A stretch of 64,000 nucleotides of DNA from Deinococcus aquaedulcis (GCF_019693445.1 NZ_JAHRBL010000001.1:62001-126000), one strand, 5' to 3'; shown: positions 20,379 through 30,981, counted from the first letter of the stretch. The notes: generated from the letters alone by a model not told the origin. Program-made: numbers and translations.

Positions 20379-23117
20379 ATGCGGCCACTAAAACTCGAAT
20401 TGCAGGGCTTCACGGCCTTCCGGCAGTTCACGGCGCTGGACTTTGGCGACCTGGACCTCTTCGCGCTGGTGGGGCCCACGGGCAGCGGCAAAAGCAGCCT
20501 GCTGGACGCCATGACCTTTGCGCTGTACGGCCAGACGGCGCGCCTGGGGGCCTCGGGGCTGGACGCGCTGATCGCGCAGGGCGAGCGCGGGCTGTCGGTC
20601 AGCCTGACCTTTGAGGTGGGGGGGCAGACCTACCGTGCCTCGCGCACCAAGGGGCGCAAGCAGGCCGAAAACGAGGTCCGCTTTGAGCGCCTGGACGAGG
20701 ACGGCCGCTGGACCAACCTCTCGGACGGCGGCGCCAAGGGCATCAGCGAGCGCATTCGCCGGGTGGTGGGGCTGGATTTCAAGACCTTCGTGCGCAGCGT
20801 GATGCTGCCGCAGGGCGAGTTCTCGCGGGTGCTGCACGGCACCGGCAAGGAGCGCCAGACCCTGCTGGGCGAACTGACCGGGCTGGATCATGTGGCCGCC
20901 ATGCAGCGCGTGGCCTCGGACCGGGCCAAGGAACTGAAGCACGAGGCCCAGAGTCTGAACGCTGTGCTGGCCGGCGAATACGAGGGCGTAACCCCCGAAG
21001 CCGCCGCCGCCCTGCGCGCCGAGCGCGAGGACGTGCAGTCGAGTGCCGAGCGCCTGACCGACGAGCGCGAGAGACTGCAGGTGGCCCAGACCCGCCTGCG
21101 CGAGCAGGAACGCGTCTGGAAGGCGCGGGAAGAGGCGGCCCGGCGCCTCACGGCCCTGGAAGCGCGCGCCGCCACCGTGCAGGCCGGGGCCCGGCGCGCC
21201 GAGCAGGCCCGCCGGGTGGCCGGGGTGCTGCCGCTGCTGGACGCCGCTGAGCGCGCCCGGATCGCCGCCGAGCGCGAGGGGCGCGAAAGCCACCTCGCCG
21301 AACAGGCGCTGCGCCGGGCACAGCAGACCGAGCAGGCCGCCCAGCAGGCCCTGGCCGCTGCCCAGGCCCAGGAGGCGCGCATTCCCGAACTCGAGGCCCG
21401 TGCCGACACCCTGCGCGAGGCCGAGGGCGACGCCGCCCGCCTGCGCCGCGCCGGGGGCACCCCCCAGACCACCCACCCCCAGCCGCTGCCCTGGGATGAA
21501 GACGCCTTCCTGACTGCCCGCGAGGGCGCCCAGCGCGCCGACAAGAACCGTCAGGAGCGCGTGCAGATTGAAGCCCAGCGCGCCGCGTGGCAGGCCGATC
21601 AGGAACGCCAGCGCACCGAGCAGGCCCAGATGGGGCAGCTGGAGGCCGAGCAGGGCCGGGTGGAGCGTGAGGGCAAGGCCGCCAAGGCCGATCTGGACCG
21701 CGCCGAGGCCTTGCTGAAGGAAACGCAGGTGGCCGCCGGGGTGGCCGCCTACCGCGCCCACCTACACCTGGGCGAGCCCTGCCCGCTGTGCGAGCAGCCG
21801 GTCCAGGTGCTGCCTGCGGGCGAGGTGCCGGATCTGGGCGCCCTGGAACGGGACGTGGCGGCCCGCCGGGCGGCCCTGGACGGGCGGCGGCTGCGCTACA
21901 AGGAAATTGGGCTGGAACTGGGGGCCCTGCGCCGCGCTACCGAAGCCCGGGCCGCCACCCTGCGCGACTGGGAGGAGCAGATTGCCGCCCGCGAAACCGA
22001 CCTGCGCGCCGCCGAAGCCCTGGTGAGCGGCGACCCGCAGACCCAGGCCGGGCGCCTGCTGGCCGGCCTGGCCGCCCGGGTGCGCGCGGCGGGCCCCGAC
22101 CCAGCCCGTGCCCGGCAGCAGACGCTACAGGACATCGCCAGCATTCGCACGGCGCTGCAGCGCGCCCAGGCCGAACTGGGCCGGGCCCAGGCCGAAGCCA
22201 GCGCGGCTGCCGCCACCCTGCGCGGCCTGCAGGCCGGGGCCCAGCGCCGCGCCCAGGAAGCCGAGGAGGCCCGCGCCGCCCTGGAAGACGCCCTGACCAG
22301 CCTGGGCCTGGACGCCGCCCAGGCCCGCGCCGCCGCCCTGCCCGAGGCCGAGGTGGCGGCTCTGGAAGACGCCGCGCGCACCCACGCCGCGCAACTGGCG
22401 CAGGGGCGCGTGGCCCTGACCGACCTGGACCGCCAGCTGGGCGCAGCCCCCTTTGACCCGTCCGAGCTAGCCCAGGTGGCACGCGACCTGATCGCCACCG
22501 ACGCCGCCCTGAGTGCGGCCCGCGAGCGCGCCGGGCAGCTGGCCGAGCAGGAACGCGCCCTGCGCGAGCGCCTGGAGCGCAAGGCCGAGATCGAGGCCCG
22601 TGCGTGGACGGCCTCGCAAACCTTCGACACGTGGCAGACCCTGACCAACAGCCTGAAGGCCAACGAGTTCCAGCAGTTCCTGCTGGCCGAGGTTGAGGCG
22701 CAGCTGCTCACCCGCGCGGGGCTACTGCTGTACGAGATCAGCGATGGCCGCTACCGCCTCGCCCTGCAAGACGGCGATTACGTGGTGCAGGACCTGTGGA
22801 ACGCGGGCGAGGTGCGCGGCGTCAAAACCCTGTCGGGCGGCGAAACCTTCCTGGCGTCCCTATCGCTGGCGATTGCCCTCAGTGACTATCTGGCGGGCAA
22901 CAAGGTCCTGGGCGCACTCTTTCTGGACGAGGGCTTCGGCACCCTGGATCCCCAGGCCCTGGAAGCGGTGGCCGGCGCCCTGGAAAACCTGCGCACCCAG
23001 GGCCGCATGGTGGGCGTGGTCACCCACGTCGAGAGCCTCTCTGAGCGCCTGCCCAGCCGCCTGCTCGTCACCAAGAGTGTGGCCGGCAGCAGCGTACAGA
23101 GGCTGGAAGGGTTGTAG
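20379..23117 (+). CDS. sbcC: Exonuclease SbcC (Rad50 homologue)
   Basis: 912 residues from ATG 20379 (GGAGG eight bases upstream). N-terminal Walker A GPTGSGKSSLLDA (about 31-43) and a Q-loop MLPQGEFSRVLHG; long Ala/Glu/Arg-rich coiled coils; zinc hook CPLC at 468-471, midway; C-terminal ABC signature LSGGETFLASLSLAIA and Walker B LGALFLDEGFGTLD. ATPase subunit of the SbcCD nuclease that bridges and processes DNA ends. The very GC-rich coiled-coil region generates long meaningless open frames on the other strands. Confidence 0.98.
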   Translation: MRPLKLELQGFTAFRQFTALDFGDLDLFALVGPTGSGKSSLLDAMTFALYGQTARLGASGLDALIAQGERGLSVSLTFEVGGQTYRASRTKGRKQAENEVRFERLDEDGRWTNLSDGGAKGISERIRRVVGLDFKTFVRSVMLPQGEFSRVLHGTGKERQTLLGELTGLDHVAAMQRVASDRAKELKHEAQSLNAVLAGEYEGVTPEAAAALRAEREDVQSSAERLTDERERLQVAQTRLREQERVWKAREEAARRLTALEARAATVQAGARRAEQARRVAGVLPLLDAAERARIAAEREGRESHLAEQALRRAQQTEQAAQQALAAAQAQEARIPELEARADTLREAEGDAARLRRAGGTPQTTHPQPLPWDEDAFLTAREGAQRADKNRQERVQIEAQRAAWQADQERQRTEQAQMGQLEAEQGRVEREGKAAKADLDRAEALLKETQVAAGVAAYRAHLHLGEPCPLCEQPVQVLPAGEVPDLGALERDVAARRAALDGRRLRYKEIGLELGALRRATEARAATLRDWEEQIAARETDLRAAEALVSGDPQTQAGRLLAGLAARVRAAGPDPARARQQTLQDIASIRTALQRAQAELGRAQAEASAAAATLRGLQAGAQRRAQEAEEARAALEDALTSLGLDAAQARAAALPEAEVAALEDAARTHAAQLAQGRVALTDLDRQLGAAPFDPSELAQVARDLIATDAALSAARERAGQLAEQERALRERLERKAEIEARAWTASQTFDTWQTLTNSLKANEFQQFLLAEVEAQLLTRAGLLLYEISDGRYRLALQDGDYVVQDLWNAGEVRGVKTLSGGETFLASLSLAIALSDYLAGNKVLGALFLDEGFGTLDPQALEAVAGALENLRTQGRMVGVVTHVESLSERLPSRLLVTKSVAGSSVQRLEGL

Positions 23118-23215
23118 GCCGTGGGGTGTATGTGGTGGATACAGCCCTTGCGCAGATTGAGAAGAGCGTGAAGTGATTTTTCCACTCTCTACTTCCCACG
23201 CACCACTCCCCGTTT
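23118..23215. repeat. Small intergenic repeat after sbcC
   Basis: GTGGGGTGT/GTGGTGG units at the left face CCAC/ACTTCCCACGCACCACTCCCC at the right, an imperfect inverted arrangement filling the convergent spacer between sbcC and the PIN/TRAM gene. It looks like another small noncoding repeat. Confidence 0.45.
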
Positions 23216-24289
23216 TTACGCCGCTCCTTCTTCGCGGTCCACCTTGGCGAAGATCATGCGGCCCACGTTCGTCTGCACGTTGTTGACCACGAGCACGCGG
23301 GCGGGTTTGCCGCGCAGCTTCAGGCCGTCTTCCACCACCACCATGGTGCCGTCTTCCAGGTAACCCACGCCCTGGCCCTGCTGCTGGCCGCCCTTGGTCA
23401 CGGTGATGGTCAGGTGGTCGCCTGCCTGAATCTGGGGGCGCAGGGCCACCGCCGCTTCGTGGATGCTCAGGACCTCCACGCCGTGCAGGCGGGCAATCTT
23501 GCCCAGGTTGCTGTCGTTGGTCACGATCCGCGCGCCGGTTTCGCGGGCGAAGCGAATCAGTTTGTCATCGGTGGTGGGCAGGGCGGTGTCCCAGTCCTCC
23601 ACCCGTATGGGGCGCAACCCACGCAGTTCTTCCAACACCGTCAGGCCGCGTTTGCCCCGGGTGCGCTTCTGGGCGTCCTGATGGTCGGCCAGGGTCTGAA
23701 TCTCGCGCAGAATGAACGAGGGCACCAGCAGGTCGCCGTCCAGAAACCCCGCGCGAATCAGGTCCAGCACGCGGCCGTCAATGATCACGTTGCTGTCGAG
23801 TACCTTGGCCCCAGGCTTGCGGCGCACCTGCGGAAAGGCCAGCAACCCAAAGGCTTCGGCGTTGCGCACCGCAAAGGACACGAAAAACACCGCCAGTACG
23901 GCCGTCACGGCCACGTTCAGCACCCAGGTGTAGAAGGGAAGACTGCGCAACAGACTGCTGAGCAGCACGCTGAGCAGCAGCGCCACGATCAGCCCGAACG
24001 TCGCGGCGGCAACGGTGCGGGGTGATAGGGCGGCGTACCAGCGCACAAAGCGCTGCCCAAACACCCCCAGCAGCGATTCAGCGCGCGGCGCCAGCAGCAG
24101 GGCCGTCAGGGTGCCCGCCAGCATCAGGCTCAGGGTGTTGACGGTGCCCAGGCCGCCCGGCTGGTCTGCCGCCAGCGCGTTTCCGGCCAGGTAGCCCAGC
24201 GCCAGCCCCAGCAGCATGACAAAAAGACGAACAGCAAGCACGCCCAGCAGTGTACCCGCTCTCTGCCGAAGTCGCGTCCTGCGGGACAT
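23216..24289 (-). CDS. PIN/TRAM domain membrane protein, YacL type
   Basis: 357 residues. Four hydrophobic segments occupy residues 1-135. A PIN nuclease domain follows (about 160-285: VLDSNVIIDGRVLDLI with the first Asp, then ARETGARIVTNDSNLGKIA with the Thr-Asn-Asp motif). The C-terminal TRAM-like RNA-binding domain (about 290-350) contains GQGVGYLEDGTMVVVE. Probably a membrane-tethered RNase; the target is unknown. No clear ribosome site or -10 box was seen at ATG 24289. Confidence 0.92.
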   Translation of the reverse strand: MSRRTRLRQRAGTLLGVLAVRLFVMLLGLALGYLAGNALAADQPGGLGTVNTLSLMLAGTLTALLLAPRAESLLGVFGQRFVRWYAALSPRTVAAATFGLIVALLLSVLLSSLLRSLPFYTWVLNVAVTAVLAVFFVSFAVRNAEAFGLLAFPQVRRKPGAKVLDSNVIIDGRVLDLIRAGFLDGDLLVPSFILREIQTLADHQDAQKRTRGKRGLTVLEELRGLRPIRVEDWDTALPTTDDKLIRFARETGARIVTNDSNLGKIARLHGVEVLSIHEAAVALRPQIQAGDHLTITVTKGGQQQGQGVGYLEDGTMVVVEDGLKLRGKPARVLVVNNVQTNVGRMIFAKVDREEGAA

Positions 24290-24312
24290 GAGCGAATCTT
24301 CAGCAGAATCAA

Positions 24313-24343
24313 GCGCCGCCGAAGAACTGGTCTTCGGCGGCGC
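24313..24343 (-). terminator. 13-bp hairpin terminator
   Basis: Perfect 13-bp stem (24313-24325 with 24331-24343, loop of five) followed on the minus strand by TTGATTCT, 30 bases after the stop of the small membrane-protein gene. Confidence 0.65.
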
Positions 24344-24373
24344 TGCCTTATGAGCGGGAACTTATCCCAGTCC

Positions 24374-24688
24374 TCAGGATGACCGTTCGGTGCGGTAGGC
24401 CCAGCGGACCAGTCGGCTGGGTTCCTGCTCGATAAACCACGCCAGGGCTGCACTCAAGGCCCCCACGCTGGCGGCCAGCACGAACAGGCTGGTGGCGCCC
24501 TCATTCAGCAGGCTGTACATGGCCACGCCAGCGGTCAGTACGAGCAGCAGCAGGGGCAGCGCCGCGCCGCGCCAGTACAGGGGGCGGTCACGGTAATGCA
24601 GCCGCGCCGCGCCGGAGCGCAGCGTGAAAAAAGCATAGAGGGCACAGAAGCCAGCGCCAGCCAGAAGCAACCATTCCACGTCCGTCAT
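24374..24688 (-). CDS. Small three-helix membrane protein
   Basis: 104 residues with three hydrophobic segments (WLLLAGAGFCALYAFF, ALPLLLLVLTAGVAMYSLL, LFVLAASVGALSAALAWFI). No family recognised. A TACAAT -10-like box lies ten bases before ATG 24688, suggesting a leaderless or very short leader. It is separated from the PIN/TRAM gene by a hairpin terminator. Confidence 0.7.
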   Translation of the reverse strand: MTDVEWLLLAGAGFCALYAFFTLRSGAARLHYRDRPLYWRGAALPLLLLVLTAGVAMYSLLNEGATSLFVLAASVGALSAALAWFIEQEPSRLVRWAYRTERSS

Positions 24689-24761
24689 TCGAAGGTGAAT
24701 TGTAAGCCGGCGCGGGCGGGACGTGCGACCATCCTTCCGTTAAAGCGGGACACACCTGTTT

Positions 24762-24796
24762 CAAAGAAAGCCCCGGCTTCCTTAAAGAAAGCCGGG
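24762..24796 (-). terminator. Terminator of the tRNA-Cys/tRNA-Val transcript
   Basis: 8-bp stem CCCGGCTT/AAGCCGGG (24772-24779 with 24789-24796) then GCTTTCTTTG on the minus strand, beginning 5 bases past the tRNA-Val CCA end. Confidence 0.75.
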
Positions 24797-24800
24797 TGTC

Positions 24801-24875
<75 letters not shown>

Positions 24876-24900
24876 GTGCAGTCTGGTCTGCGGGGTAAAT

Positions 24901-24976
<76 letters not shown>

Positions 24977-25151
24977 TCACTGGCTGTTGCTGGCCCTTGC
25001 GGGAGGGCTGGCAGGTCTTTCCTCTTCCAGCGGAAGGAATGTTAGCACGCGGTCCGGGGGCTGTAAACCGGCCCGCCCGCGTAAGGGCCCAGCGGGAAGC
25101 CCTTCGCCTGGCGGCTGTGGGACCGTTACGCGCTTCTGACGCGCGGTGTAC

Positions 25152-25157
25152 TACGCT
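25152..25157 (+). promoter_or_regulatory. -10 box of leaderless GDPD gene
   Basis: TACGCT, six bases before ATG 25164. Confidence 0.5.
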
Positions 25158-25163
25158 ACCGCT

Positions 25164-26036
25164 ATGCACAACAAATGGGTGGGAGCGGCGCTGGCCGGGC
25201 TGCTGGTGTCGTGTGGCGCAGGGCAGGCCCCGGCAAATGGGTTTATCACCGGCAAAACACTGAATATTGCCCACCAGGGCGGCGAGCACCTGTGGCCCAG
25301 CAACACCATGCTGGCCTACCGCAATGCGGCGGCGTTGGGGGTCGACCTGCTGGAGATGGACATGCACGCCACGCGCGACGGCGCGCTGGTCCTCTCGCAC
25401 GACGACACGCTGGACCGCCTAACCGACCGCAAAGGGCGCATCGCCGACCTGACGCTGGCCGAGGTGCTGGCTGCCGACGCCGGGTACGCCCTGTCCACCG
25501 ACGGCGGTCAGAGCTTTCCCTTCCGGGGCCAGGGGGTGCGAGTGGCGCAGCTGAACGAGGTGCTGGCGGCTTTCCCGAGCCTGCCCCTGATTATCGAACT
25601 CAAGCAGGCGCGGCCCAGCATCGCCGCGCCGTTCTGCAAGGCGCTGCGTGATGCGGGTGCCACCGGGCGCGTGATTGCGGCCAGCTTCAGCGATGAGGCC
25701 CTGAACGAGTTCCGCCGTGTGTGCCCCGAAGTCATCACCTCCATGACCGAGCGCGAACTGCGGCCCCTGGTGCTGCTGAGCAAGGTGGGGCTGGCCGCCC
25801 TGGCCCCCGCCCCGGGCCGGGTGGCGCAGGTGCCGGTGCGCGCCGCCGGTCTTGAGGTGGTCACTCCCGGCTTTGTGCGCGCCATGCACGCGCGCGGCGT
25901 GGCCGTGCAGGTCTGGACGATCAACGACCCGGCCGAGATGCGCCGCCTGCGCGATATGGGCGTGGACGGCATCATCACCGACCGGCCAGACCTGCTGAAA
26001 CAGGTGCTGGCCGAATCAGCGGCCGGCGGACGCTAG
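25164..26036 (+). CDS. Glycerophosphodiester phosphodiesterase lipoprotein
   Basis: 290 residues. A signal sequence with lipobox LVSC (Cys17) is followed by the GDPD TIM-barrel: IAHQGGEHLWPSNTMLAY (the usual HRG reads HQG), LEMDMHATRDGALVLSHDDTLDR with the catalytic E-D-H set, IIELKQ, and WTINDPAEMRRL...GVDGIITDRPD. It should hydrolyse glycerophosphodiesters from phospholipid turnover outside the membrane. The gene after it starts 21 bases downstream with its own -10 box. Confidence 0.93.
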   Translation: MHNKWVGAALAGLLVSCGAGQAPANGFITGKTLNIAHQGGEHLWPSNTMLAYRNAAALGVDLLEMDMHATRDGALVLSHDDTLDRLTDRKGRIADLTLAEVLAADAGYALSTDGGQSFPFRGQGVRVAQLNEVLAAFPSLPLIIELKQARPSIAAPFCKALRDAGATGRVIAASFSDEALNEFRRVCPEVITSMTERELRPLVLLSKVGLAALAPAPGRVAQVPVRAAGLEVVTPGFVRAMHARGVAVQVWTINDPAEMRRLRDMGVDGIITDRPDLLKQVLAESAAGGR

Positions 26037-26045
26037 GCGCTGCTC

Positions 26046-26051
26046 TACACT
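26046..26051 (+). promoter_or_regulatory. -10 box of leaderless DsbA-like gene
   Basis: TACACT, six bases before GTG 26058; no ribosome site. This means the gene can be transcribed separately from the GDPD gene 21 bases upstream. Confidence 0.5.
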
Positions 26052-26057
26052 GGGCGC

Positions 26058-27083
26058 GTGAAGCGTTTTTCTCTGTCATCCGCGCTGCGCGGCGCCGCCC
26101 TGATCCTGAGTCTGGGGGGCGCCGCGCAGGCCCAGCTCTTTGCCACGCCGCAGGACACGGCGGCCCAGGCGGTTCTCAAAGGCTTTACCCCGGACGGCAC
26201 TGTGCTGCGCCGGGGAGCCACCACGGTCACCCTGGACGTGGCCGGCGGGTACGTGGTGGGGGTCCTGACCGAAACCGACAACCTGAACGATCTGGCGCGC
26301 GGCATCGCAGCCGGCTGGGGTATGAAGGAAGCGGACCTGCCCCGCCTCGCCCAGAGCCTGGCGCAGCCGCAGCTGCGGGCGCAGCTGGCCGAAGGCCTGC
26401 AGGACTTCAGCGACGACAACGCCACCGACTTTTTCGTGATCAAGGCCACGGGCACCGGCGCCCAGACCCGCTACCGCGCCTACACCGCCATTCAGATCTG
26501 GCCTGACAGCGCCTTTCCGGTCACCAGGAACGTGGCGGGGAGCGCAGCGGCGCCCAACACCCTGCGCATTTTCAGCGATTTCCAGTGCCCCTACTGCAAG
26601 CAGCTGTGGGACACCGCCCTGCCCGAGTGGGAGCGGCAGCCGAACGTGTACCGCACCGCCCACTACCAGTTTCCGCTGGATTTCCATAAAAACGCCTTCA
26701 GCGCCGCCGAGGCCAGCGAGTGTGCCGGCGCCCAGGGCAAGTTCTGGCCCTACGCCGACGTGCTGTTCGACCAGTTCAGCAGCTGGACCCGGCTGGACCC
26801 CAAGGACACCCCGGGCCGCTACAGCGCTTACGCCAAGACGGCTGGCCTGGACACGGCCGCGTTCAAGACCTGCCTGGGCCAGCGCACTTTCAAGGCCAGT
26901 GTCGAGGCGCAGTACAAGGCCGGGGTGGCCCTGGGCGTGCGCGGCACCCCCACGGTGTTCCTGAACGGCATCAAGCTCATGGATTACCGCAGCGCCGAGG
27001 AGCAGGCGGTGGTGCAGGCCATCACCTCGGCTACGCCGTCGGCGGCCAGCCTGATTGACACGCGGGTCAAGAGCCTGCGCTAA
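26058..27083 (+). CDS. Secreted DsbA-family thioredoxin-fold oxidoreductase
   Basis: 341 residues, GTG start. An N-terminal signal peptide (LILSLGGAAQA) precedes a 140-residue divergent domain, then a DsbA/DSBA-like thioredoxin domain with active site CPYC at 177-180 (FSDFQCPYC) and cis-Pro loop RGTPTVFLNG. Acts in disulfide formation or reduction of exported proteins. The FHKNAFSAAEASECAG stretch is typical of the DsbA/DsbG-like thioredoxin_4 group. A strong terminator follows. Confidence 0.92.
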   Translation: MKRFSLSSALRGAALILSLGGAAQAQLFATPQDTAAQAVLKGFTPDGTVLRRGATTVTLDVAGGYVVGVLTETDNLNDLARGIAAGWGMKEADLPRLAQSLAQPQLRAQLAEGLQDFSDDNATDFFVIKATGTGAQTRYRAYTAIQIWPDSAFPVTRNVAGSAAAPNTLRIFSDFQCPYCKQLWDTALPEWERQPNVYRTAHYQFPLDFHKNAFSAAEASECAGAQGKFWPYADVLFDQFSSWTRLDPKDTPGRYSAYAKTAGLDTAAFKTCLGQRTFKASVEAQYKAGVALGVRGTPTVFLNGIKLMDYRSAEEQAVVQAITSATPSAASLIDTRVKSLR

Positions 27084-27092
27084 GGGGAAGGA

Positions 27093-27124
27093 GAAGCAGG
27101 CCAGCACCGGCCTGCTTCTTTTTT
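27093..27124 (+). terminator. Rho-independent terminator after DsbA-like gene
   Basis: Perfect 10-bp stem GAAGCAGGCC/GGCCTGCTTC (27093-27102 with 27109-27118), six-base loop, then TTTTTT. Confidence 0.93.
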
Positions 27125-27140
27125 GTGTCACTCTATAGTC

Positions 27141-27482
27141 ATGCAAGGTAGAGAACGGGACGGCAATCTGCTGCGCGGCAGCCTGGAATTCCTGCTGCTG
27201 GCCAGCCTGGAAGGGGGGGCGCTGTATGGCCTGCGCATCATTCAGGACGTGCAGAACAAGACGGGTGGCCACTTCAGCTTCAAGGAGGGCACGCTGTACC
27301 CGGCCCTGCACCGCCTGGAAAAGCGCGGCCTGATCCGCGCCGAGGTGCAGCCCAGTGACGTGGGCGGCCCGCCCCGCAAGTACTACCACCTGACCGACAG
27401 CGGCGTGCGCGAACTGCACCGCCAGCGTGACGCCCAGCGGGCCCACGCCGCCGCCCTGCGCCCCTTCCTGGAGTTCGCATGA
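27141..27482 (+). CDS. PadR-family transcriptional regulator
   Basis: 113 residues. Winged-helix PadR signature LLRGSLEFLLLASLEGGALYG, then FKEGTLYPALHRLEKRGLI and GGPPRKYYHLTDSG. It should repress its own operon and respond to a ligand or stress. A TATAGT box (27134-27139) ends one base before ATG 27141, so either transcription starts inside the codon run and the true start is elsewhere, or the promoter lies upstream. The next gene overlaps by ATGA. Confidence 0.93.
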   Translation: MQGRERDGNLLRGSLEFLLLASLEGGALYGLRIIQDVQNKTGGHFSFKEGTLYPALHRLEKRGLIRAEVQPSDVGGPPRKYYHLTDSGVRELHRQRDAQRAHAAALRPFLEFA

Positions 27483-28714
27483 CCCCTGAAGAACGCTTTG
27501 TGCGCGCCGCCACCCGGGGCCTGCGGGGCCAGGCCCGCCGCGACGCCCAGGCCGAGTTGCGCTCGCACATCCACGAGCGGGCCACGCAGCTGCAACTGAT
27601 CCTGGGTGCCACCGCCGAAGCCGACGCCCGCGCACAGGCGATGCGGGAACTGGGCGCGCCAGCCCACATTGCCCGGGGCCTGCGCCGCACCCACTGGCGC
27701 TGGTCGGCGGGCATGGGGGTGCTGGCTGCCTCGGTGCTCCTGACCAGTTGGGTGGCGAATGCCTACAGCCGGGGGCAGCCCGACGTCACACGGCTGATTC
27801 ATCAGGTGTTGTTTTCCTCGTCGCCGTGGGTGAATCCCTGTCAGGGGCGCCGGGCCTGTGTGGCCCTGCAGAGCGCTGGGGTGCCCCTTGAGTCTGAACT
27901 GCGCAGCCAGGGCCTCATGCACAGCTCGCAGGCGCGGCCTTTCCTGAGCGGTCTGGGGATTCAGACGCACGGCCTCTTTCAAAAAACGCTGGTGCTGCCA
28001 GGAAAAGCCGCGCTGTCGGCCCGGCCCTTCGAGGTGGAGGTGGGGCGGCTGGGGTACCCCGGACGCCGGCGGGGATACCTGAACGTGGCCGGAGTGCTGG
28101 CCCAGGGGGCTCGGCAGGGCTGGCCGCTGCAGGTGGACAGCGCCACCCTGGGCGTTCGGGTGGCTGGGCGGCCCATCGCCCCAGACACGCAGGTGAACCT
28201 GCGCACCATTGAGGCCTACCTGGAAATCGAACTGGACCAGAAGTTGCTTCCAGCAGTCCGGGCCGCCGCCCAGGTTCAAGAGTCGCCCGGCGAGCCACCT
28301 TTCGCCTCAAGGGCCTGGGCGGCGGCGACGCTGCGGCCCGCCTTGCAAAACCGGGTGAATCTGGCGGTGTCGCGTCCCGGGCAACTCTATGCCCTGGTCA
28401 CCTTCAGCCCGCGCCGCGTCTTTTCAAATCAGGTCTGGCTGCCCGAGTTGAATGCGCTGGCGGTGCCTTCGCGGGGTGGCCGCCTTTCCTTTCCGGTCAT
28501 CGCGTGGGGTGACGAACAGCCCCAGCTGAACTTCGTGGCGTCCCAGGCGCAGTTTCTGAAAGAACTTCGGGCGGGGCGCGAGGCGGCCATGCTGTTGGCC
28601 GTCCCCAACGACCTGACGCCCATGAGCCAACTGCATGTCGTGCCGCTGCCCCCGGGGCCCGTGACTGCAGGGTGCAATGCGTGCCCAGAGGCGCGCACAG
28701 TGAAGGTGCCATAA
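27479..28714 (+). CDS. PadR-coupled membrane protein with permease-prefix-like N-terminus
   Basis: 411 residues. Residues 1-65 (PEERFVRAATRGLRGQARRDAQAELRSH...ADARAQAMRELGAP) match the cytosolic helical region that PadR-linked membrane proteins and some permeases carry in front of their first helix. One membrane segment follows (about 76-95, AGMGVLAASVLLTSWVA), and the remaining 300 residues, probably extracytoplasmic, are of no recognised family. The ATGA overlap with padR indicates co-translation, and the product is likely functionally tied to the regulator, for example as a sensor. Confidence 0.75.
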   Translation: MTPEERFVRAATRGLRGQARRDAQAELRSHIHERATQLQLILGATAEADARAQAMRELGAPAHIARGLRRTHWRWSAGMGVLAASVLLTSWVANAYSRGQPDVTRLIHQVLFSSSPWVNPCQGRRACVALQSAGVPLESELRSQGLMHSSQARPFLSGLGIQTHGLFQKTLVLPGKAALSARPFEVEVGRLGYPGRRRGYLNVAGVLAQGARQGWPLQVDSATLGVRVAGRPIAPDTQVNLRTIEAYLEIELDQKLLPAVRAAAQVQESPGEPPFASRAWAAATLRPALQNRVNLAVSRPGQLYALVTFSPRRVFSNQVWLPELNALAVPSRGGRLSFPVIAWGDEQPQLNFVASQAQFLKELRAGREAAMLLAVPNDLTPMSQLHVVPLPPGPVTAGCNACPEARTVKVP

Positions 28715-28724
28715 GAAGAGGCTT

Positions 28725-28774
28725 CAGCAGACGAACGCCAGGGACTATCCACGGTCCCTGGCGTTCGTCTGCTG
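28725..28774. terminator. 21-bp perfect hairpin between convergent genes
   Basis: 28725-28745 pairs without mismatch with 28754-28774 over an 8-base loop, centred between the ends of the PadR operon and thrS. There is no long T tract; the minus side continues with AAGCCTCTTCTT. Most likely a bidirectional terminator. Confidence 0.6.
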
Positions 28775-28784
28775 CCGCTCCGGT

Positions 28785-30734
<1,950 letters not shown>

Positions 30735-30755
30735 GTTCAACCTCGTTTGACAATC

Positions 30756-30847
30756 AAAAAAAGCCCGGTCTGGCCGCGTATCCAGCAAAGACGCCTGAAA
30801 ACCGCTGTAGGGTTCTCAGGCGCGCAGAGTTCGCGTGATCAGACCGG
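30756..30847 (-). terminator. Attenuator candidate in thrS leader
   Basis: On the minus strand CCGGTCTG (30847-30840) pairs with CAGACCGG within 30773-30763, directly followed by seven T (30762-30756), 22 bases before the thrS start codon. An inner stem (30822-30811 with 30803-30792, 11 pairs and one mismatch) carries the stop codon of the leader ORF in its 5' arm. An upstream copy of CCGGTCTGG (30895-30887) can compete for the same 3' arm, so alternative folds exist. Inferred to be transcription attenuation of thrS. Confidence 0.65.
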
Positions 30848-30917
30848 ACTGTGCAGGCATTCGCTGCCGCCATGCGCCGCGCATCACCAGACCGGAGTGA
30901 CGGGGCGAGGGCTTCAT
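30816..30917 (-). CDS. 33-residue thrS leader peptide
   Basis: ATG 30917 follows a TATCCT -10 box by six bases (leaderless). The ORF runs to a TGA (30818-30816) inside the inner hairpin of the thrS attenuator. Two Thr codons in three (ITRT, residues 27-30) lie just after the pairing segment CCGGTCTG, where a stalled ribosome would cover it. The peptide contains a repeated SGL segment because the DNA repeats CCGGTCTG. The peptide sequence itself matches nothing I recognise. Confidence 0.55.
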   Translation of the reverse strand: MKPSPRHSGLVMRGAWRQRMPAQSGLITRTLRA

Positions 30918-30923
30918 GGGGGC

Positions 30924-30953
30924 AGGATAGCGGCCCAGGTGGGGCAGCGGCAA
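30924..30953 (-). promoter_or_regulatory. Promoter of thrS leader transcript
   Basis: TTGCCG (30953-30948), 18-base spacer, TATCCT (30929-30924), six bases, then ATG of the leader ORF. Confidence 0.6.
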
Positions 30954-30969
30954 GGGCGGGCGCCGGGTC

Positions 30970-30975
30970 TAGGAT
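30970..30975 (+). promoter_or_regulatory. -10 box of leaderless PH-domain gene
   Basis: TAGGAT, six bases before ATG 30982; divergent from the thrS promoter. Confidence 0.5.
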
Positions 30976-30981
30976 GAACCT

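Noticed and set aside
30735..30960. T-box riboswitch upstream of thrS
   Set aside because: The conserved T-box antiterminator core (AGGGTGGNACCGCG) is not present; a leader-peptide attenuator fits better.
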